From positions 1 through 41,525 of the forward strand of contig CAJQNK010000010.1 of NCBI GenBank assembly GCA_905479655.1: DNA of 41,525 nucleotides, written 5' to 3'. The stretch comes from an uncultured bacterium. Its GTDB lineage: Bacteria; Acidobacteriota; Thermoanaerobaculia; Multivoradales; JAHEKO01. The notes under the pieces were generated by a model. The model saw only the letters and a program-made list of their open reading frames with translations, did not search any database and had not been told where the DNA came from. Positions 16,355-25,485 of the stretch are shown here, in pieces; position 1 is the stretch's first letter, and every line of letters starts with the position of its first letter. Made by a program: the position numbers and the translations under genes.

Positions 16355-18298
16355 TCAGAGCTCCAAACTCCGGTTCCCGATCAGCCCCTCCGCCCGCTCG
16401 ACGATGGCCGCGATCGTCATCCCGCCCAGATCCTCGCCGGTGCGCAGCCGCAGGGACGCGCCGCCCGTCTCTTCCTCGCGGCCCCCGACGACCAGCATGT
16501 AGGGCACCTTGGCGAGCTGGGCCTCGCGGATCTTGTAGCCGAGCTTCTCGTTGCGGTCGTCGAGTTCGGCGCGCAGACCGGCGGCCTTGAGCTGGCTCCG
16601 CACCGAGGCTCCGTAGTCGAGGAACTTCTCCGAGACGGGCAGCACGACGGCCTGCACCGGCGCCAGCCACAGCGGCAGCGCGCCGGCGGTGTGCTCCACC
16701 AGGATGCCGAAGAAGCGCTCGATAGAGCCCAGCATGGCGCGGTGGATCATCACCGGGCGGTGCTCGTCGCCGTCGCTGCCGACGTAGCTGAGATCGAAGC
16801 GCTCGGGGAGCTGGTAGTCGAGCTGCACCGTGCCGAGCTGCCAGGAGCGACCCAGGGCGTCCCGCACCTGGAAGTCGATCTTCGGGCCGTAGAAGGCGCC
16901 GTCGCCCTCGTTGACCTCGTGGTCGATGCCGGCCTTGGCCAGCGCCGACTCCAGGGCGGCCTCCGCGCGGTCCCACAGCTCGTCCGAGCCGAGACGCTTC
17001 TCGGGCCGCGTGGAGAGCTCGATGACCAGGTCCTCGAAACCGAAGGTGTCGTACAGGCGCCGGATGGTGGAGACGACCGACAGGACCTCCGCCTCCACCT
17101 GCTCGTCCGTGCAGAAGATGTGGGCGTCGTCCTGCGCGAAGGTGCGCACCCGCGTCAGGCCCGAGGTGACGCCACTCCGCTCGTAGCGGTGGAGACGCCC
17201 GAAGTCCGCGTAACGGATGGGCAGGTCGCGGTACGAGCGCAGCCGGGTGCCGAAGATGAGGCAGTGCGTCGGGCAGTTCATCGGCTTGACGGCCATCTGC
17301 CGCTCGTCCGCCTCGACGAAGAACATGTTGTCGCGGTAGTTGTCGTAGTGGCCGGACTTGTGCCACAGGTCGACGTCCAGGATCTGGGGCGTGATCACCT
17401 CGTCGTACCCCGTCTCCCGGTAGAGCTCGCGCACGTACGCCACGAGGCCGTTGTAGACCTCGGCGCCGCGCGGATGGAAGAACGGGCTCGCCGGCGCCAT
17501 CTCGTTGAAGCTGAACAGGTCGAGCTCCGGCCCCAGGCGCCGGTGGTCGCGGGCCCGGGCCTCCTCCAGCATCTCCAGGTAGTGCTCGAGCTCCTTCTTC
17601 GAGGCGAAGGCCGTGCCGTAGATACGCTGCAGCTTCTCGCCGGCCTCGTCGCCCCGGAAGTAGGAGCCGGAGGACTCCAGGAGCTTGATCGCGCCGATCT
17701 GCGACGTGCGCTGCACGTGGGGGCCGCGGCACAGGTCGGCGAACGGCCCGTGGCGGAAGACGGTGATCGTCTCGCCCTCGGGGATGTCGCCCAAGCGCTC
17801 GATCTTCAGGTTCTCGCCCATCCCGCGGAACAGCTCCGCGGCCTCCTCGCGGCTCACCTCGACGCGCTCGAACTCCGCGTCCTCGGCCAGGATCTCCCGC
17901 ATCTTGGCCTCGATCGCCTCCAGGTCCTCGGGCGTGAACGAGCGCGGGAAGCGGAAGTCGTACTGGAACTTCTCCGAGTGGTCCTGGCGCCCGGCATCGA
18001 TCTCGACCTCGGGCCAAAGCCGCTTCACGGCGTCGGCCAGGACATGCTCGGCGGAGTGCCGCACGAACCCCCCGGCCTCGGGGCTCTTCGTGGTGAACAG
18101 CTTGAAGGCGCCACCCGTCGCGAGCGGCTGACGCAGATCCACCGTGCGCCCGTCCAACTCCGCGCCGACGGCGGCCCGGGCGAGACGCGGCCCGATCCCC
18201 TCGGCGACCTCCAACGGCGTGGTCCCCCGCCGAACCTCCCGCTCGGAGCCGTCGGGCAGGGTCAGGACGATCGATTCACGCTCTTCGGAGACGGTCAT
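16355..18298 (-). CDS. thrS: Threonyl-tRNA synthetase
   Basis: A 647-residue enzyme with the complete domain set: TGS domain (about 10-70), editing domain with its zinc-type motif ([12 protein letters not shown] and LCRGPHV), class II core ([60 protein letters not shown]) and a C-terminal anticodon-binding domain ([20 protein letters not shown]). The catalytic zinc Cys is in [13 protein letters not shown] 18298 lies 84 bases downstream of tRNA-Val(CAC). I see no T-box leader. Confidence 0.97.
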   Translation of the reverse strand: MTVSEERESIVLTLPDGSEREVRRGTTPLEVAEGIGPRLARAAVGAELDGRTVDLRQPLATGGAFKLFTTKSPEAGGFVRHSAEHVLADAVKRLWPEVEIDAGRQDHSEKFQYDFRFPRSFTPEDLEAIEAKMREILAEDAEFERVEVSREEAAELFRGMGENLKIERLGDIPEGETITVFRHGPFADLCRGPHVQRTSQIGAIKLLESSGSYFRGDEAGEKLQRIYGTAFASKKELEHYLEMLEEARARDHRRLGPELDLFSFNEMAPASPFFHPRGAEVYNGLVAYVRELYRETGYDEVITPQILDVDLWHKSGHYDNYRDNMFFVEADERQMAVKPMNCPTHCLIFGTRLRSYRDLPIRYADFGRLHRYERSGVTSGLTRVRTFAQDDAHIFCTDEQVEAEVLSVVSTIRRLYDTFGFEDLVIELSTRPEKRLGSDELWDRAEAALESALAKAGIDHEVNEGDGAFYGPKIDFQVRDALGRSWQLGTVQLDYQLPERFDLSYVGSDGDEHRPVMIHRAMLGSIERFFGILVEHTAGALPLWLAPVQAVVLPVSEKFLDYGASVRSQLKAAGLRAELDDRNEKLGYKIREAQLAKVPYMLVVGGREEETGGASLRLRTGEDLGGMTIAAIVERAEGLIGNRSLEL

Positions 18299-18381
18299 GG
18301 CGGGCTCCCGGATGCTGGATCGCGGTAGCGGCTGGTGCGCTGGGCGCGGTACGGATCTCTGGAGGAGGGAGACGGGAGGAA

Positions 18382-18458
18382 TGGTAGGCGCTAGCGGACT
18401 CGAACCGCTGACCTCTACCGTGTGAAGGTAGCGCTCTAACCAGCTGAGCTAAGCGCCT
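18382..18458 (-). tRNA. tRNA-Val (anticodon CAC)
   Basis: Read on the minus strand: acceptor AGGCGCT pairs with AGCGCCT; D arm GCTCAGCTGGTTAGAGC; anticodon stem CTACC/GGTAG with loop TTCACAC (anticodon CAC); T arm AGCGG-TTCGAGT-CCGCT; discriminator A; and an encoded CCA (18382-18384). Confidence 0.95.
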
Positions 18459-18538
18459 AGAAGGGACGTCGGATGACTCCCCGACAACCCGGGAGCCACC
18501 GTCCCAGGAGCCACCGTCCCGGCGACCCCGGATGAAAC

Positions 18539-18615
18539 TGGTAGGCCCGAGCGGACTCGAACCGCTGACCTCTACGATGTCAACGTAGCGCTCTAACCAG
18601 CTGAGCTACGGGCCT
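18539..18615 (-). tRNA. tRNA-Val (anticodon GAC)
   Basis: On the minus strand: acceptor AGGCCCG/CGGGCCT, anticodon stem CTACG/CGTAG with loop TTGACAT (anticodon GAC), T arm GCGG-TTCGAGT-CCGC, discriminator A and an encoded CCA (18539-18541). It lies about 80 bases upstream of tRNA-Val(CAC), and the two share D and T arms, so they arose by duplication. Confidence 0.95.
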
Positions 18616-18746
18616 TCCTCGTGCTGCGCGGCGGACATGCCCGCCGAAGACGCAAAAAGTAGCAGAGGCCGGGCGGCGGGTCAACCGGGAAGGGGGATGG
18701 GCCGGAGGACAGGGAGAGGATGGGGAGGAGGTCCGGCCATCGGGGA

Positions 18747-18782
18747 TCTCACGCCAAGACGCGAAGACGCGAAGACGCGAGG
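18747..18782 (+). repeat. Dispersed extragenic repeat A, copy 2
   Basis: TCTCACGCCAAGACGCGAAG followed by two more GACGCGA units. It matches the copies at 2661-2692 and 25391-25423 (the latter inverted). Confidence 0.7.
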
Positions 18783-18799
18783 GGTTGGCCGGGAATGCA

Positions 18800-18847
18800 G
18801 TGTCGTCCGGAGCAACCGGAGCGAAGCGCAGGGCGTCGAAGGACCCC
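18800..18847 (+). repeat. Dispersed extragenic repeat B, copy 2
   Basis: Begins GTGTCGTCCGGAGCAACCGG and ends GGCGTCGAAGGACCCC. It is related to the inverted copy at 7962-8005, with the ends conserved and the middle diverged. Confidence 0.65.
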
Positions 18848-18914
18848 GTCCACGATCGCCGGCGGAGAACCACCCCGGCCAACGCCGACCGCGCCTCCCC
18901 GAACCGCTGCGCCA

Positions 18915-18930
18915 CGCGGGCCAGCCCGCG
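18915..18930. other. GC-rich hairpin downstream of the orphan VR
   Basis: CGCGGG-CCAG-CCCGCG is a perfect 6-bp stem with a 4-base loop, 25 bases past the stop of the VR-like fragment. Type and place match the hairpin after the main VR (4638-4656). GC-rich DNA makes such stems by chance, so this is suggestive only. Confidence 0.4.
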
Positions 18931-18956
18931 CACGGCGCGGGCCCGAGGATCAACTC

Positions 18957-19086
18957 TCCAGTCCTCCCGACGACGACCACAACACCCGAAAACCGAAGAA
19001 GCCGTACCGGTACTCCGGAAGGTAGCCGTATCGGTAGGCCGCGCGCAAGTACGAGGGGCCGTAGTTGAAGGCGCCGCCCCGCAACC
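18957..19086 (-). pseudogene. Orphan variable-repeat fragment of an FGE-type DGR target
   Basis: The minus strand reads GLRGGAFNYGPSYLRAAYRY, then GYLPEYRYGFFGFRVLWS, then SSGGLES and a stop at the low-coordinate end. It aligns without gaps to the VR end of the 4621-7602 protein (LRGGAF, LR.AYR, PE, GFRV, SSG). The TR Asn positions are mostly Tyr or Gly, as after A-to-N mutagenesis, but R-to-P and V-to-A changes do not fit the TR at 4477-4603. Upstream of it no FGE domain, NACHT or credible start can be found. It is therefore a detached 3' fragment or an acceptor relic of another DGR target. Confidence 0.7.
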
Positions 19087-19468
19087 CCCGCGACGCCGCC
19101 CTCTTCCTCCCGGTCGGATCCCGACCCAACCCGTGGCGCGCCGGCGCGGTCGGCCGGCGGAGCGGAGGGCTCGGAGGCGGTCCGAGGATCCGACTTGGGT
19201 CCGCGAGGACCGGCCGGAGGCAGAGGGCCGAGACCTGTCTGAGGGAGCGCAAGCGACCGAGTTGTCGAGGACCCCTCCGGACGGCCGCAGCGGGCCCTAC
19301 GTCGGATCGGACCGGGGACGCCGCCGGAGCGCAGCCGGTCGACCGTGCCTACGGGGCGGCGGCCCGTCCGCACGGAGGGCGCTGGCGTCCACCTCCACTG
19401 GCCCGTCCAACCGACGCAGCTGGTCGGCCGTGCTCCAGGCGTCTCCGCTCTTGCTCTGTGCGAGATGT

Positions 19469-19486
19469 TGTGCGAAGATTCGCACA
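19469..19486. promoter_or_regulatory. Palindromic operator of vapBC
   Basis: TGTGCGAA-GA-TTCGCACA is a perfect 8-bp inverted repeat ending on the A of the vapB start codon. A further half-site TGTGCGA sits 12 bases upstream (19457-19463). VapB-type antitoxins bind such sites alone or with toxin and repress their own operon. Confidence 0.7.
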
Positions 19487-19686
19487 TGGCGACCAACCTC
19501 GCGCTCGATCCCGAGCTCCTCGATCGCGCCCTCGAGTTGAGCGGCGAGCGCACCAAGACCGCCGCGGTGACCCTGGCGCTGCGCGAGTTCGTCGCCCGCC
19601 GGGAGCAGGAGCGACTGCTCGAGCTCTTCGGCTCGCTCGAGTGGGACCCCGAGTTCGACTACAAGGCCGAGCGTTCCCGCTCCTGA
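19486..19686 (+). CDS. vapB: Type II antitoxin, VapB family
   Basis: A 66-residue protein (MATNLALDPELLDRALELSG, then ERTKTAAVTLALREFVARR). The first half is a ribbon-helix-helix DNA-binding domain of the short VapB/DUF2191 type; the acidic-aromatic tail FGSLEWDPEFDY is the part expected to block the toxin active site. I chose ATG 19486 because it starts the conserved fold and follows the operator; the longer frame from 19345 has no such support. vapC follows 7 bases after the stop. Confidence 0.88.
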   Translation: MATNLALDPELLDRALELSGERTKTAAVTLALREFVARREQERLLELFGSLEWDPEFDYKAERSRS

Positions 19687-19693
19687 GCGTGTC

Positions 19694-20107
19694 TTGAGCT
19701 TCTTCGTCGACACCAGCGTCTGGTCTCTGGCCCTGCGGCGCGACGCCGACCCCGACCTGCCCGAGGTTCGGCGGCTGCGCCGGGCCCTGGCCGATCGGGA
19801 GGCCGTCGTGACGAGCGGCATCGTCCTGCAGGAGCTGCTGCAGGGGGTCCGGGGGCCCAAGGGTCGGGCCGCGATCCTCGAGCGATTCTCCGCTCTGCCG
19901 CTTCTCGTTCCGGACCGGCAGGACCACGTCGAGGCGGCCGACATCCGCAACCGGTGTCGGCGGCGTGGGGTGCAACTCGGCACCATCGACGCGTTGCTGG
20001 TCCGGTTGTGCCTGCGCCGCGAGCTCGTTCTCCTGACCACCGACCGCGACTTCGACCACGCCTCCCGCCATCTGCCCCTCAGGCTCTGGCGTCCGGCCTC
20101 GGAGTGA
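19694..20107 (+). CDS. vapC: Type II toxin VapC, PIN-domain ribonuclease
   Basis: A 137-residue PIN protein. Four acidic active-site positions are visible: FFVDTSVW, IVLQELLQG, GTIDALLV and LTTDRDFDH. VapC toxins cut tRNA or rRNA when the antitoxin is lost. The start is a TTG at 19694, 7 bases after vapB and without a strong ribosome site, so translation is probably coupled to vapB. It looks intact (PIN toxins are about 125-140 residues). Confidence 0.88.
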   Translation: MSFFVDTSVWSLALRRDADPDLPEVRRLRRALADREAVVTSGIVLQELLQGVRGPKGRAAILERFSALPLLVPDRQDHVEAADIRNRCRRRGVQLGTIDALLVRLCLRRELVLLTTDRDFDHASRHLPLRLWRPASE

Positions 20108-20199
20108 CGGTCGGGCACGCGCCGACAAGCGACACGGCGAGAGAGCTGCGCGCCGGTCCGTCTGACGGCGTCCTCCCCTCCCGCGCTACCATCCCGCCC

Positions 20200-21018
20200 A
20201 TGCCCCAGCCGACGCTCCTCGACTCCCACTGCCACCTGACCCACGACGAGCTCGCGGCCGACCTGGACGGCGTGATCGAGCGGGCGCGCGAGGCCGGGGT
20301 GGCGGCCATGGTCACCATCGGCACCGGGGTCCCCGACGGCGAGGCCGCGGCCGAGGTCGCGGCGCGCTTTCCGAGGGTCGTGGCGTTCGCGGCGGGGCTC
20401 GACCCGTTCACGGCCGCGGAGGCCGCCGACGAGGGGCGCTTCGACGCGGCGCTGGCCGCGCTCCCCGGTGTCCTGGCGCGCCCCGGGGCCGTGGCCCTGG
20501 GGGAGATCGGGCTCGACTACCACTACGACCTGGGGACGCCGACGGAGCAACTCGCCCGCTTCGAGCCGCAGCTCGAGATGGCCGTGGAGCTCGACCTGCC
20601 GGTGGTGATCCACGTGCGTGACGCCCACGAGGACCTGGCGGACGCCCTGGCACGGCACCCCCGGTGCCGCGGCGTGATCCACAGCTTCACCGGGGTGGCG
20701 GCCGACGCGGCCCGCTACCTGCAGCTGGGCTGGTCCGTCGCGTTCAACGGCATCGTGACCTTCCGCAGCGCCGACCCGCTGCGCGCCGCCGCCCGCACCG
20801 TGCCGATCGAGCGACTCCTGGTCGAGACCGACAGCCCGTACCTGGCCCCCGTGCCGGTCCGGGGCCGGGCCTGCGAGCCGGCTTTCGTGGCTCACACCGC
20901 GCGCCTCCTGGCCGAGGTTCGCGGCGAGGACCCGCAGGAGCTCGCCGCGAGGACCACCGCCAACGCTCGGCGCCTCTTCGGCTGGCCGGGCGACTCGTCC
21001 CCGCCTGCAGGCGCCTGA
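20200..21018 (+). CDS. tatD: TatD-family metal-dependent DNase
   Basis: A 272-residue TIM-barrel hydrolase. Metal ligands are in LLDSHCHLTHDE, LGEIGLDYHYD, PVVIHVRDAHEDL, GVIHSFTGVA and LVETDSPYLAP. RACEPAFVAHTARLLAE and the final TANARRLFGWP are family landmarks. TatD proteins are 3'-5' exonucleases acting in DNA repair or degradation. ATG 20200 begins the conserved fold. It may share a transcript with vapBC, 92 bases upstream, but the relation is probably accidental. Confidence 0.92.
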   Translation: MPQPTLLDSHCHLTHDELAADLDGVIERAREAGVAAMVTIGTGVPDGEAAAEVAARFPRVVAFAAGLDPFTAAEAADEGRFDAALAALPGVLARPGAVALGEIGLDYHYDLGTPTEQLARFEPQLEMAVELDLPVVIHVRDAHEDLADALARHPRCRGVIHSFTGVAADAARYLQLGWSVAFNGIVTFRSADPLRAAARTVPIERLLVETDSPYLAPVPVRGRACEPAFVAHTARLLAEVRGEDPQELAARTTANARRLFGWPGDSSPPAGA

Positions 21019-21151
21019 TCCCTGCGCTAGGATGAAACTCGAATCCCCACGTCCCGTAGAGGGACGTATGCGGCGAGGAAGACTCCGGAGGTTCTGCGCC
21101 TCGGCCCCTCCCCGCTTTCCGAACGACTCCATCCCGAAGGAGGAAGGCCCC

Positions 21152-21922
21152 ATGCGCAAGACCCTTTCCTTGCTCGCCCTGGCGCTCGTCGTGGCGGCGA
21201 TGCCCGCCCTGGCCCAGGACGACATGACCCTCGACCAGTTGTTGGACAACCACTTCGAGGCCCTCGGCGGTCGCGACGCCTGGAAGGCCATGGAGTCCGC
21301 CACGATGGCGGGCAAAATGACCCTCGGCCCGGGCGCGGACGCTCCCTTCACCATGACGTTCAAGCGGCCCGAGATGATGCGCCTGGAGTTCACCTTCCAG
21401 GGAATGACCGGCATCCAGGCCTACGACGGATCCGACGCCTGGGCCATCATGCCGTTCATGGGCAAGACCGAGCCGGAGCTCATGGCGGACGACCAGGCCA
21501 AGAGCATCAAGGAGCAGGCCGACATCGACGGGCCCCTGATGGACTGGCAGGAGAAGGGCCACAAGGTCGAGCTGCTCGGCAAGGAAGACGTCGAGGGAAC
21601 CGAGGCCTACAAGATCAAGGTCGACCTCGCCAACGGTGACTCCCGGACCATCTACCTCGACTCCGAGTACTTCATCGCGATCAAGCAGGAGGGCAAGACC
21701 ACCCTCCAAGGCAACGAGGTCGAGTTCGAGACCATCCTCTCGGACTACAAGGAGGTGGGCGGCCTGGTGTTCCCCCACTCGATCGAGTCGAGGCCCAAGG
21801 GGCAGCCCCAGGGCCAGGTGATCACGATCGAGGAGATCCAGATCAACCCGGAGGTGACCGATGACCTCTTCGCCATGCCCGAGGCCACGGTCGCGGAGCC
21901 GGCGGAAGAGGCCGCTGGCTGA
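21152..21922 (+). CDS. Exported LolA-like (lipoprotein-sorting-type) protein
   Basis: A 256-residue secreted protein. MRKTLSLLALALVVAAMPAL followed by AQDD is a signal peptide with cleavage after ALA. The mature part opens with DQLLDNHFEALGGRDAWKAM, the pattern of the 'outer membrane lipoprotein-sorting' family with a LolA-type half-barrel; strands end in TDDLFAMPEA. Members are common in Acidobacteriota-like genomes, often as substrates or carriers of unknown lipids. ATG 21152 has AAGGAGG upstream. A 7-bp hairpin ACGTCCC-gtaga-GGGACGT (21049-21067) lies in the leader. True LolA function is not shown. Confidence 0.75.
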   Translation: MRKTLSLLALALVVAAMPALAQDDMTLDQLLDNHFEALGGRDAWKAMESATMAGKMTLGPGADAPFTMTFKRPEMMRLEFTFQGMTGIQAYDGSDAWAIMPFMGKTEPELMADDQAKSIKEQADIDGPLMDWQEKGHKVELLGKEDVEGTEAYKIKVDLANGDSRTIYLDSEYFIAIKQEGKTTLQGNEVEFETILSDYKEVGGLVFPHSIESRPKGQPQGQVITIEEIQINPEVTDDLFAMPEATVAEPAEEAAG

Positions 21923-22127
21923 CGACCGGAGCCCCCGGCTCCCGGGCCTGAAGCCCCGGGGGCCGGCGCCTCGTGACGGCCGCGCGCTGTCGGAGGCCGA
22001 TCATCATCGATCCCGCGCCGCCGTCATGCGGCGCCCGGACACGCTTCGACCGACCGGACCCCTGCGGGGCAGAGAAGACCTTCCGCTCGGGCCGGCGGTC
22101 CAACGATCGAACAAGCGGAGGGAAGCC

Positions 22128-25100
22128 ATGAAGAAGAGCGCCATCTCACGGCTCTTCCTGGCCGCCGCCGTGGCGACGCTCATCGTCGCCACCGCCGCAG
22201 GCGCCCAGGTCGAGATCGACTCCAACACTTTCGGCGGGCTACGGGCACGAGCCCTCGGCCCCGCCACCATGAGCGGCCGCATCGCCGCCATCGACGCCCA
22301 CGCCGACGACCCGCTGGACATCTGGGTGGGCGCCGCCAGTGGCGGTGTCTGGCACTCCAAGGACGGCGGCATCGTCTTCCGTCCCGTGTTCGACGACCAC
22401 ACCCAGTCGATCGGCGCCATCCGCATCGCCCCCGCCGACCCGGAGACGATCTGGGTGGGCACCGGCGAGACCTGGGTGCGCAACTCCACCTCCGTCGGCA
22501 CCGGCGTCTACAAGACTACCGACGGCGGCGACTCCTGGCAGCTCATGGGCCTCGAGGAGTCCGAGCGCATCGCCCGCATCCACGTGCATCCCGAGGAGGC
22601 CGACACCGTCTGGGTGTGCGCCACCGGGCAGCTCTGGAGCGCCAATGAGCAACGGGGCGTCTACAAGACCACCGACGGCGGTGAGACCTGGGAGGCCGTG
22701 CTGCAGGTGGACGAGAACACCGGCTGCTCGGACCTCGCCATCGACCCTCAGGACCCGAACATCCTCTACGCCGGCATGTGGCAGTTCCGCCGCTATCCGG
22801 ACTTCTTCGAGTCCGGCGGACCCGGCAGCGGCCTCTACAAGTCCTCCGACGGCGGCGAGACCTGGACCGAGCTGACGAACGGGCTCCCCGAGGGGGAGAT
22901 GGGCCGCATCGGAGTGGCCGTCGCCCCGTCGCGACCCAGTCGCCTGTACGCGGTGGTCGAGTCCGAAACCTCGGCGCTCTACCGCTCCGACGACCTGGGC
23001 GCGAGCTGGGAGGAGGTCAACACCTCCTTCAACGTCGGCGCCCGGCCCTTCTACTTCGCCTACGTGGTGGTCGATCCGGAGGATCACGAGCGGGTCTACA
23101 AGCCCGGCTTCTTCCTGGCCGTCTCCACCGACGGCGGCGAGGCCTTCACCTCGATCTTCAGCGGCTTCGGCTCGAGTGTCCACTCGGACCATCACGCCCT
23201 GTGGATCAACCCGAACAACGCCCACGAGGTGCTGCTCGGCACCGACGGCGGCGTCTACATGTCGTACGACCGGGCCGCCCAATGGCGCCTGATCAAGCAG
23301 CTCCCCGTCGCCCAGTTCTACGAGGTGAGCACGGATGACGAGTGGCCGTACAACGTCTACGGCGGCCTCCAGGACAACGGTACCTGGCGCGGTCCCTCGC
23401 GCAGCCCGGGCGGCATCGAGGTCAAGGACTGGGAGCTGCTGGGCTTCGGCGACGGCTTCCACGCCTACCGCGACCCCCACGACACGAACATCGTGTTCGT
23501 CGAGTACCAGGGCGGCAACATCCTGCGTCACCACCTCGCCACCGGCGAGATCAAGGGCATCGCGCCCCTGCCCGACGAGGGGGAGGAGGACTACCGGTTC
23601 AACTGGAACACCGCGCTCCACCTGTCACCCAACACGCCGGGGACCCTGTACGCGGGGGCCCAGTACCTGTTCCGGTCCCAGGACCGGGGTGAGCGCTGGG
23701 AGAAGATCTCTCCCGACCTGACCACGAACGACCCGCAACGCCAGCGCCAGAAGACCTCCGGCGGTCTCACGATCGACAACACCACCGCCGAGAACAACGC
23801 CACCATCTACACCATCAGCGAGTCTCCGCTGGACGGCTCGGTGATCTGGGTGGGGACGGACGACGGCCTGGTGCAGGTCACCCGCGACGGCGGCGAGACC
23901 TGGACCAACGTGACCGCCGGAATGCCCGACCTGCCCGCGGGGCTGTGGGTCTCCCACGTCGAGGCCAGCCCCCACGACGCCGCCACCGCCCACGTCACCG
24001 TGGACGGCCACCGCAGCGGCGACATGGCGACCTACGTCTACCGCACGACGGACTACGGCGCCACGTGGAGCTCGCTGGCGAAGGAGGATCTCGAGGGCTA
24101 CGCCCACGTCGTCGTGCAGGACCCCGAGAACGCCGACCTGCTGTACATGGGGACGGAGTTCGGGCTGTGGATCTCGCTCGACGCCGGCCAGAACTGGGGC
24201 CGCTTCGAGGGCGGGATGCCGAAGCGGGCGCCGGTGCGCGATATCGACATCCAGCGTCGCGAGGGTGACCTCGTCGTCGGCACCCACGGCCGGGGCGTCT
24301 ACATCCTGGACGACCTCTCGCCGCTGCGCGCCCTGACCGCCGAGACCCTGGGGTCGAAGCTGGCGCTGCTGCCCTCGCGGGACGCCGTCATGGTGCTCTC
24401 GGCCGGGCTCTCCTGGTTCAGCGGTGACGACGAGTACACCGGGCCGAACCCGACCGAGGCGGCCACGATCTTCTACTACCAGAACAAGCGCCACATCTTC
24501 GGCGACATGAAGATCGAGATCTACGACGCCGACGGCGAGCTGGTGTCGAACGTGCCCGCCGGCAAGCTCAAGGGTCTCAACCGGGCCGAGTGGCCCATGC
24601 GCCTCGAGCCGCCCAAGATGCCCCCGGCCACGACCCTGGCCCCGGCGTTCGTGGGCCCGCGGGTGCCGGAGGGCGAGTACACCTTCAAGCTGATCAAGGG
24701 CAAGGAGACCTACGAGGGCAAGGTGCGGCTGGTCGCGGATCCCCGCTCGCCCCACTCACCCGAGGACCGGGCGGTGCAGCAGGAGACCGCGATGCGCCTC
24801 TACCGGTCCCTCGAGTCCCTGACCTACGTGGTGGACTCGCTGATCGACCTGCGCGACCAGGCGAAGGACCGCAAGGAGGCCACGTCCGGCCGCCTGGCGG
24901 AGCGGTTGCAGGAGTACGTCGACGAGTTGGAGACCCTGCGCGGAGACGTCGTCTCCACCAGCGACGGCGGCATCTTCGCCGGCGACGAGAAGTTGCGCGA
25001 GAAGATGGCCAACCTGTACGCCAACGTGACGGGCTACGACGGTCGGCCGACGGGCAGCCAGCTCGACCGCACCCAGGTGTTCGAGAACGATGTCGCCGCG

Positions 25101-25322
25101 GCGTCCGACCGCTTCGACGTCCTGGCCGGCGAGCGCCTAGTGGCGCTCAACGACCAGCTCGGACGCAAGGGTCTCGAAGCCCTCGAGGTCCTGACCCTCG
25201 AGGCGTGGGAGGCGAAGCAGGAGGAGGCCGGGGGCGGCACGATGACCGCCAACGTCAGCGCCGAGGAGATGAGGAAGCTCCTCATGGGCGTGACAGGACC
25301 GGTCTTCTCGCTGGGCCTCTGA
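22128..25322 (+). CDS. Large secreted VPS10/sortilin-type BNR-repeat protein
   Basis: A 1064-residue exported protein. The signal peptide is ISRLFLAAAVATLIVATAAG then AQ. About ten BNR/Asp-box motifs (S-x-D-x-G-x-x-W) are visible, among them TTDGGDSW, TTDGGETW, SSDGGETW, SDDLGASW, SQDRGERW, TRDGGETW, TTDYGATW and SLDAGQNW, forming one or two beta-propellers up to about residue 730. The last 330 residues hold a beta domain and a helical stretch (RSLESLTYVVDSLIDLRDQA). Such proteins are often annotated as glycosyl hydrolases, but no catalytic residues are proven; a binding or peptidase-associated role is as likely. ATG 22128 has GGAGGGA upstream. Confidence 0.85.
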   Translation: MKKSAISRLFLAAAVATLIVATAAGAQVEIDSNTFGGLRARALGPATMSGRIAAIDAHADDPLDIWVGAASGGVWHSKDGGIVFRPVFDDHTQSIGAIRIAPADPETIWVGTGETWVRNSTSVGTGVYKTTDGGDSWQLMGLEESERIARIHVHPEEADTVWVCATGQLWSANEQRGVYKTTDGGETWEAVLQVDENTGCSDLAIDPQDPNILYAGMWQFRRYPDFFESGGPGSGLYKSSDGGETWTELTNGLPEGEMGRIGVAVAPSRPSRLYAVVESETSALYRSDDLGASWEEVNTSFNVGARPFYFAYVVVDPEDHERVYKPGFFLAVSTDGGEAFTSIFSGFGSSVHSDHHALWINPNNAHEVLLGTDGGVYMSYDRAAQWRLIKQLPVAQFYEVSTDDEWPYNVYGGLQDNGTWRGPSRSPGGIEVKDWELLGFGDGFHAYRDPHDTNIVFVEYQGGNILRHHLATGEIKGIAPLPDEGEEDYRFNWNTALHLSPNTPGTLYAGAQYLFRSQDRGERWEKISPDLTTNDPQRQRQKTSGGLTIDNTTAENNATIYTISESPLDGSVIWVGTDDGLVQVTRDGGETWTNVTAGMPDLPAGLWVSHVEASPHDAATAHVTVDGHRSGDMATYVYRTTDYGATWSSLAKEDLEGYAHVVVQDPENADLLYMGTEFGLWISLDAGQNWGRFEGGMPKRAPVRDIDIQRREGDLVVGTHGRGVYILDDLSPLRALTAETLGSKLALLPSRDAVMVLSAGLSWFSGDDEYTGPNPTEAATIFYYQNKRHIFGDMKIEIYDADGELVSNVPAGKLKGLNRAEWPMRLEPPKMPPATTLAPAFVGPRVPEGEYTFKLIKGKETYEGKVRLVADPRSPHSPEDRAVQQETAMRLYRSLESLTYVVDSLIDLRDQAKDRKEATSGRLAERLQEYVDELETLRGDVVSTSDGGIFAGDEKLREKMANLYANVTGYDGRPTGSQLDRTQVFENDVAAASDRFDVLAGERLVALNDQLGRKGLEALEVLTLEAWEAKQEEAGGGTMTANVSAEEMRKLLMGVTGPVFSLGL

Positions 25323-25390
25323 GGCCCGGCGGGTTCCGGCCAGGGACGCGGAGGGGTCGCAGCCGGCAGGGCCCGGCCCCTTCGCACCTC

Positions 25391-25423
25391 TGGCGTCTTC
25401 GCGCCTTGGCGTCTTTGCGTGAC
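25391..25423 (-). repeat. Dispersed extragenic repeat A, copy 3 (inverted)
   Basis: On the minus strand: GTCACGCAAAGACGCCAAGG, then CGCGAAGACGCCA. It lies between two convergent genes, like the intergenic position of the other two copies. Confidence 0.7.
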
Positions 25424-25485
25424 CCCTGTTCCCGAACCCCGGCACCGCCACCCGGCACCCGCCACACGGCACCCCCCACCCAGCC

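Larger units (their letters stand above)
18616..19468. other. Gene-poor stretch between tRNA-Val and vapBC
   Basis: No complete gene is credible here; the open frames on both strands lack any family pattern. It contains dispersed repeat A (18747-18782), dispersed repeat B (18800-18847), a GC-rich hairpin (18915-18930) and an orphan DGR-type VR fragment (about 18957-19086). The rest (19090-19450) is featureless. Confidence 0.6.

Noticed and set aside
19297..21414. 705-codon minus-strand frame
   Set aside because: It lies antisense to vapBC, tatD and the LolA-like gene and shows no motifs.
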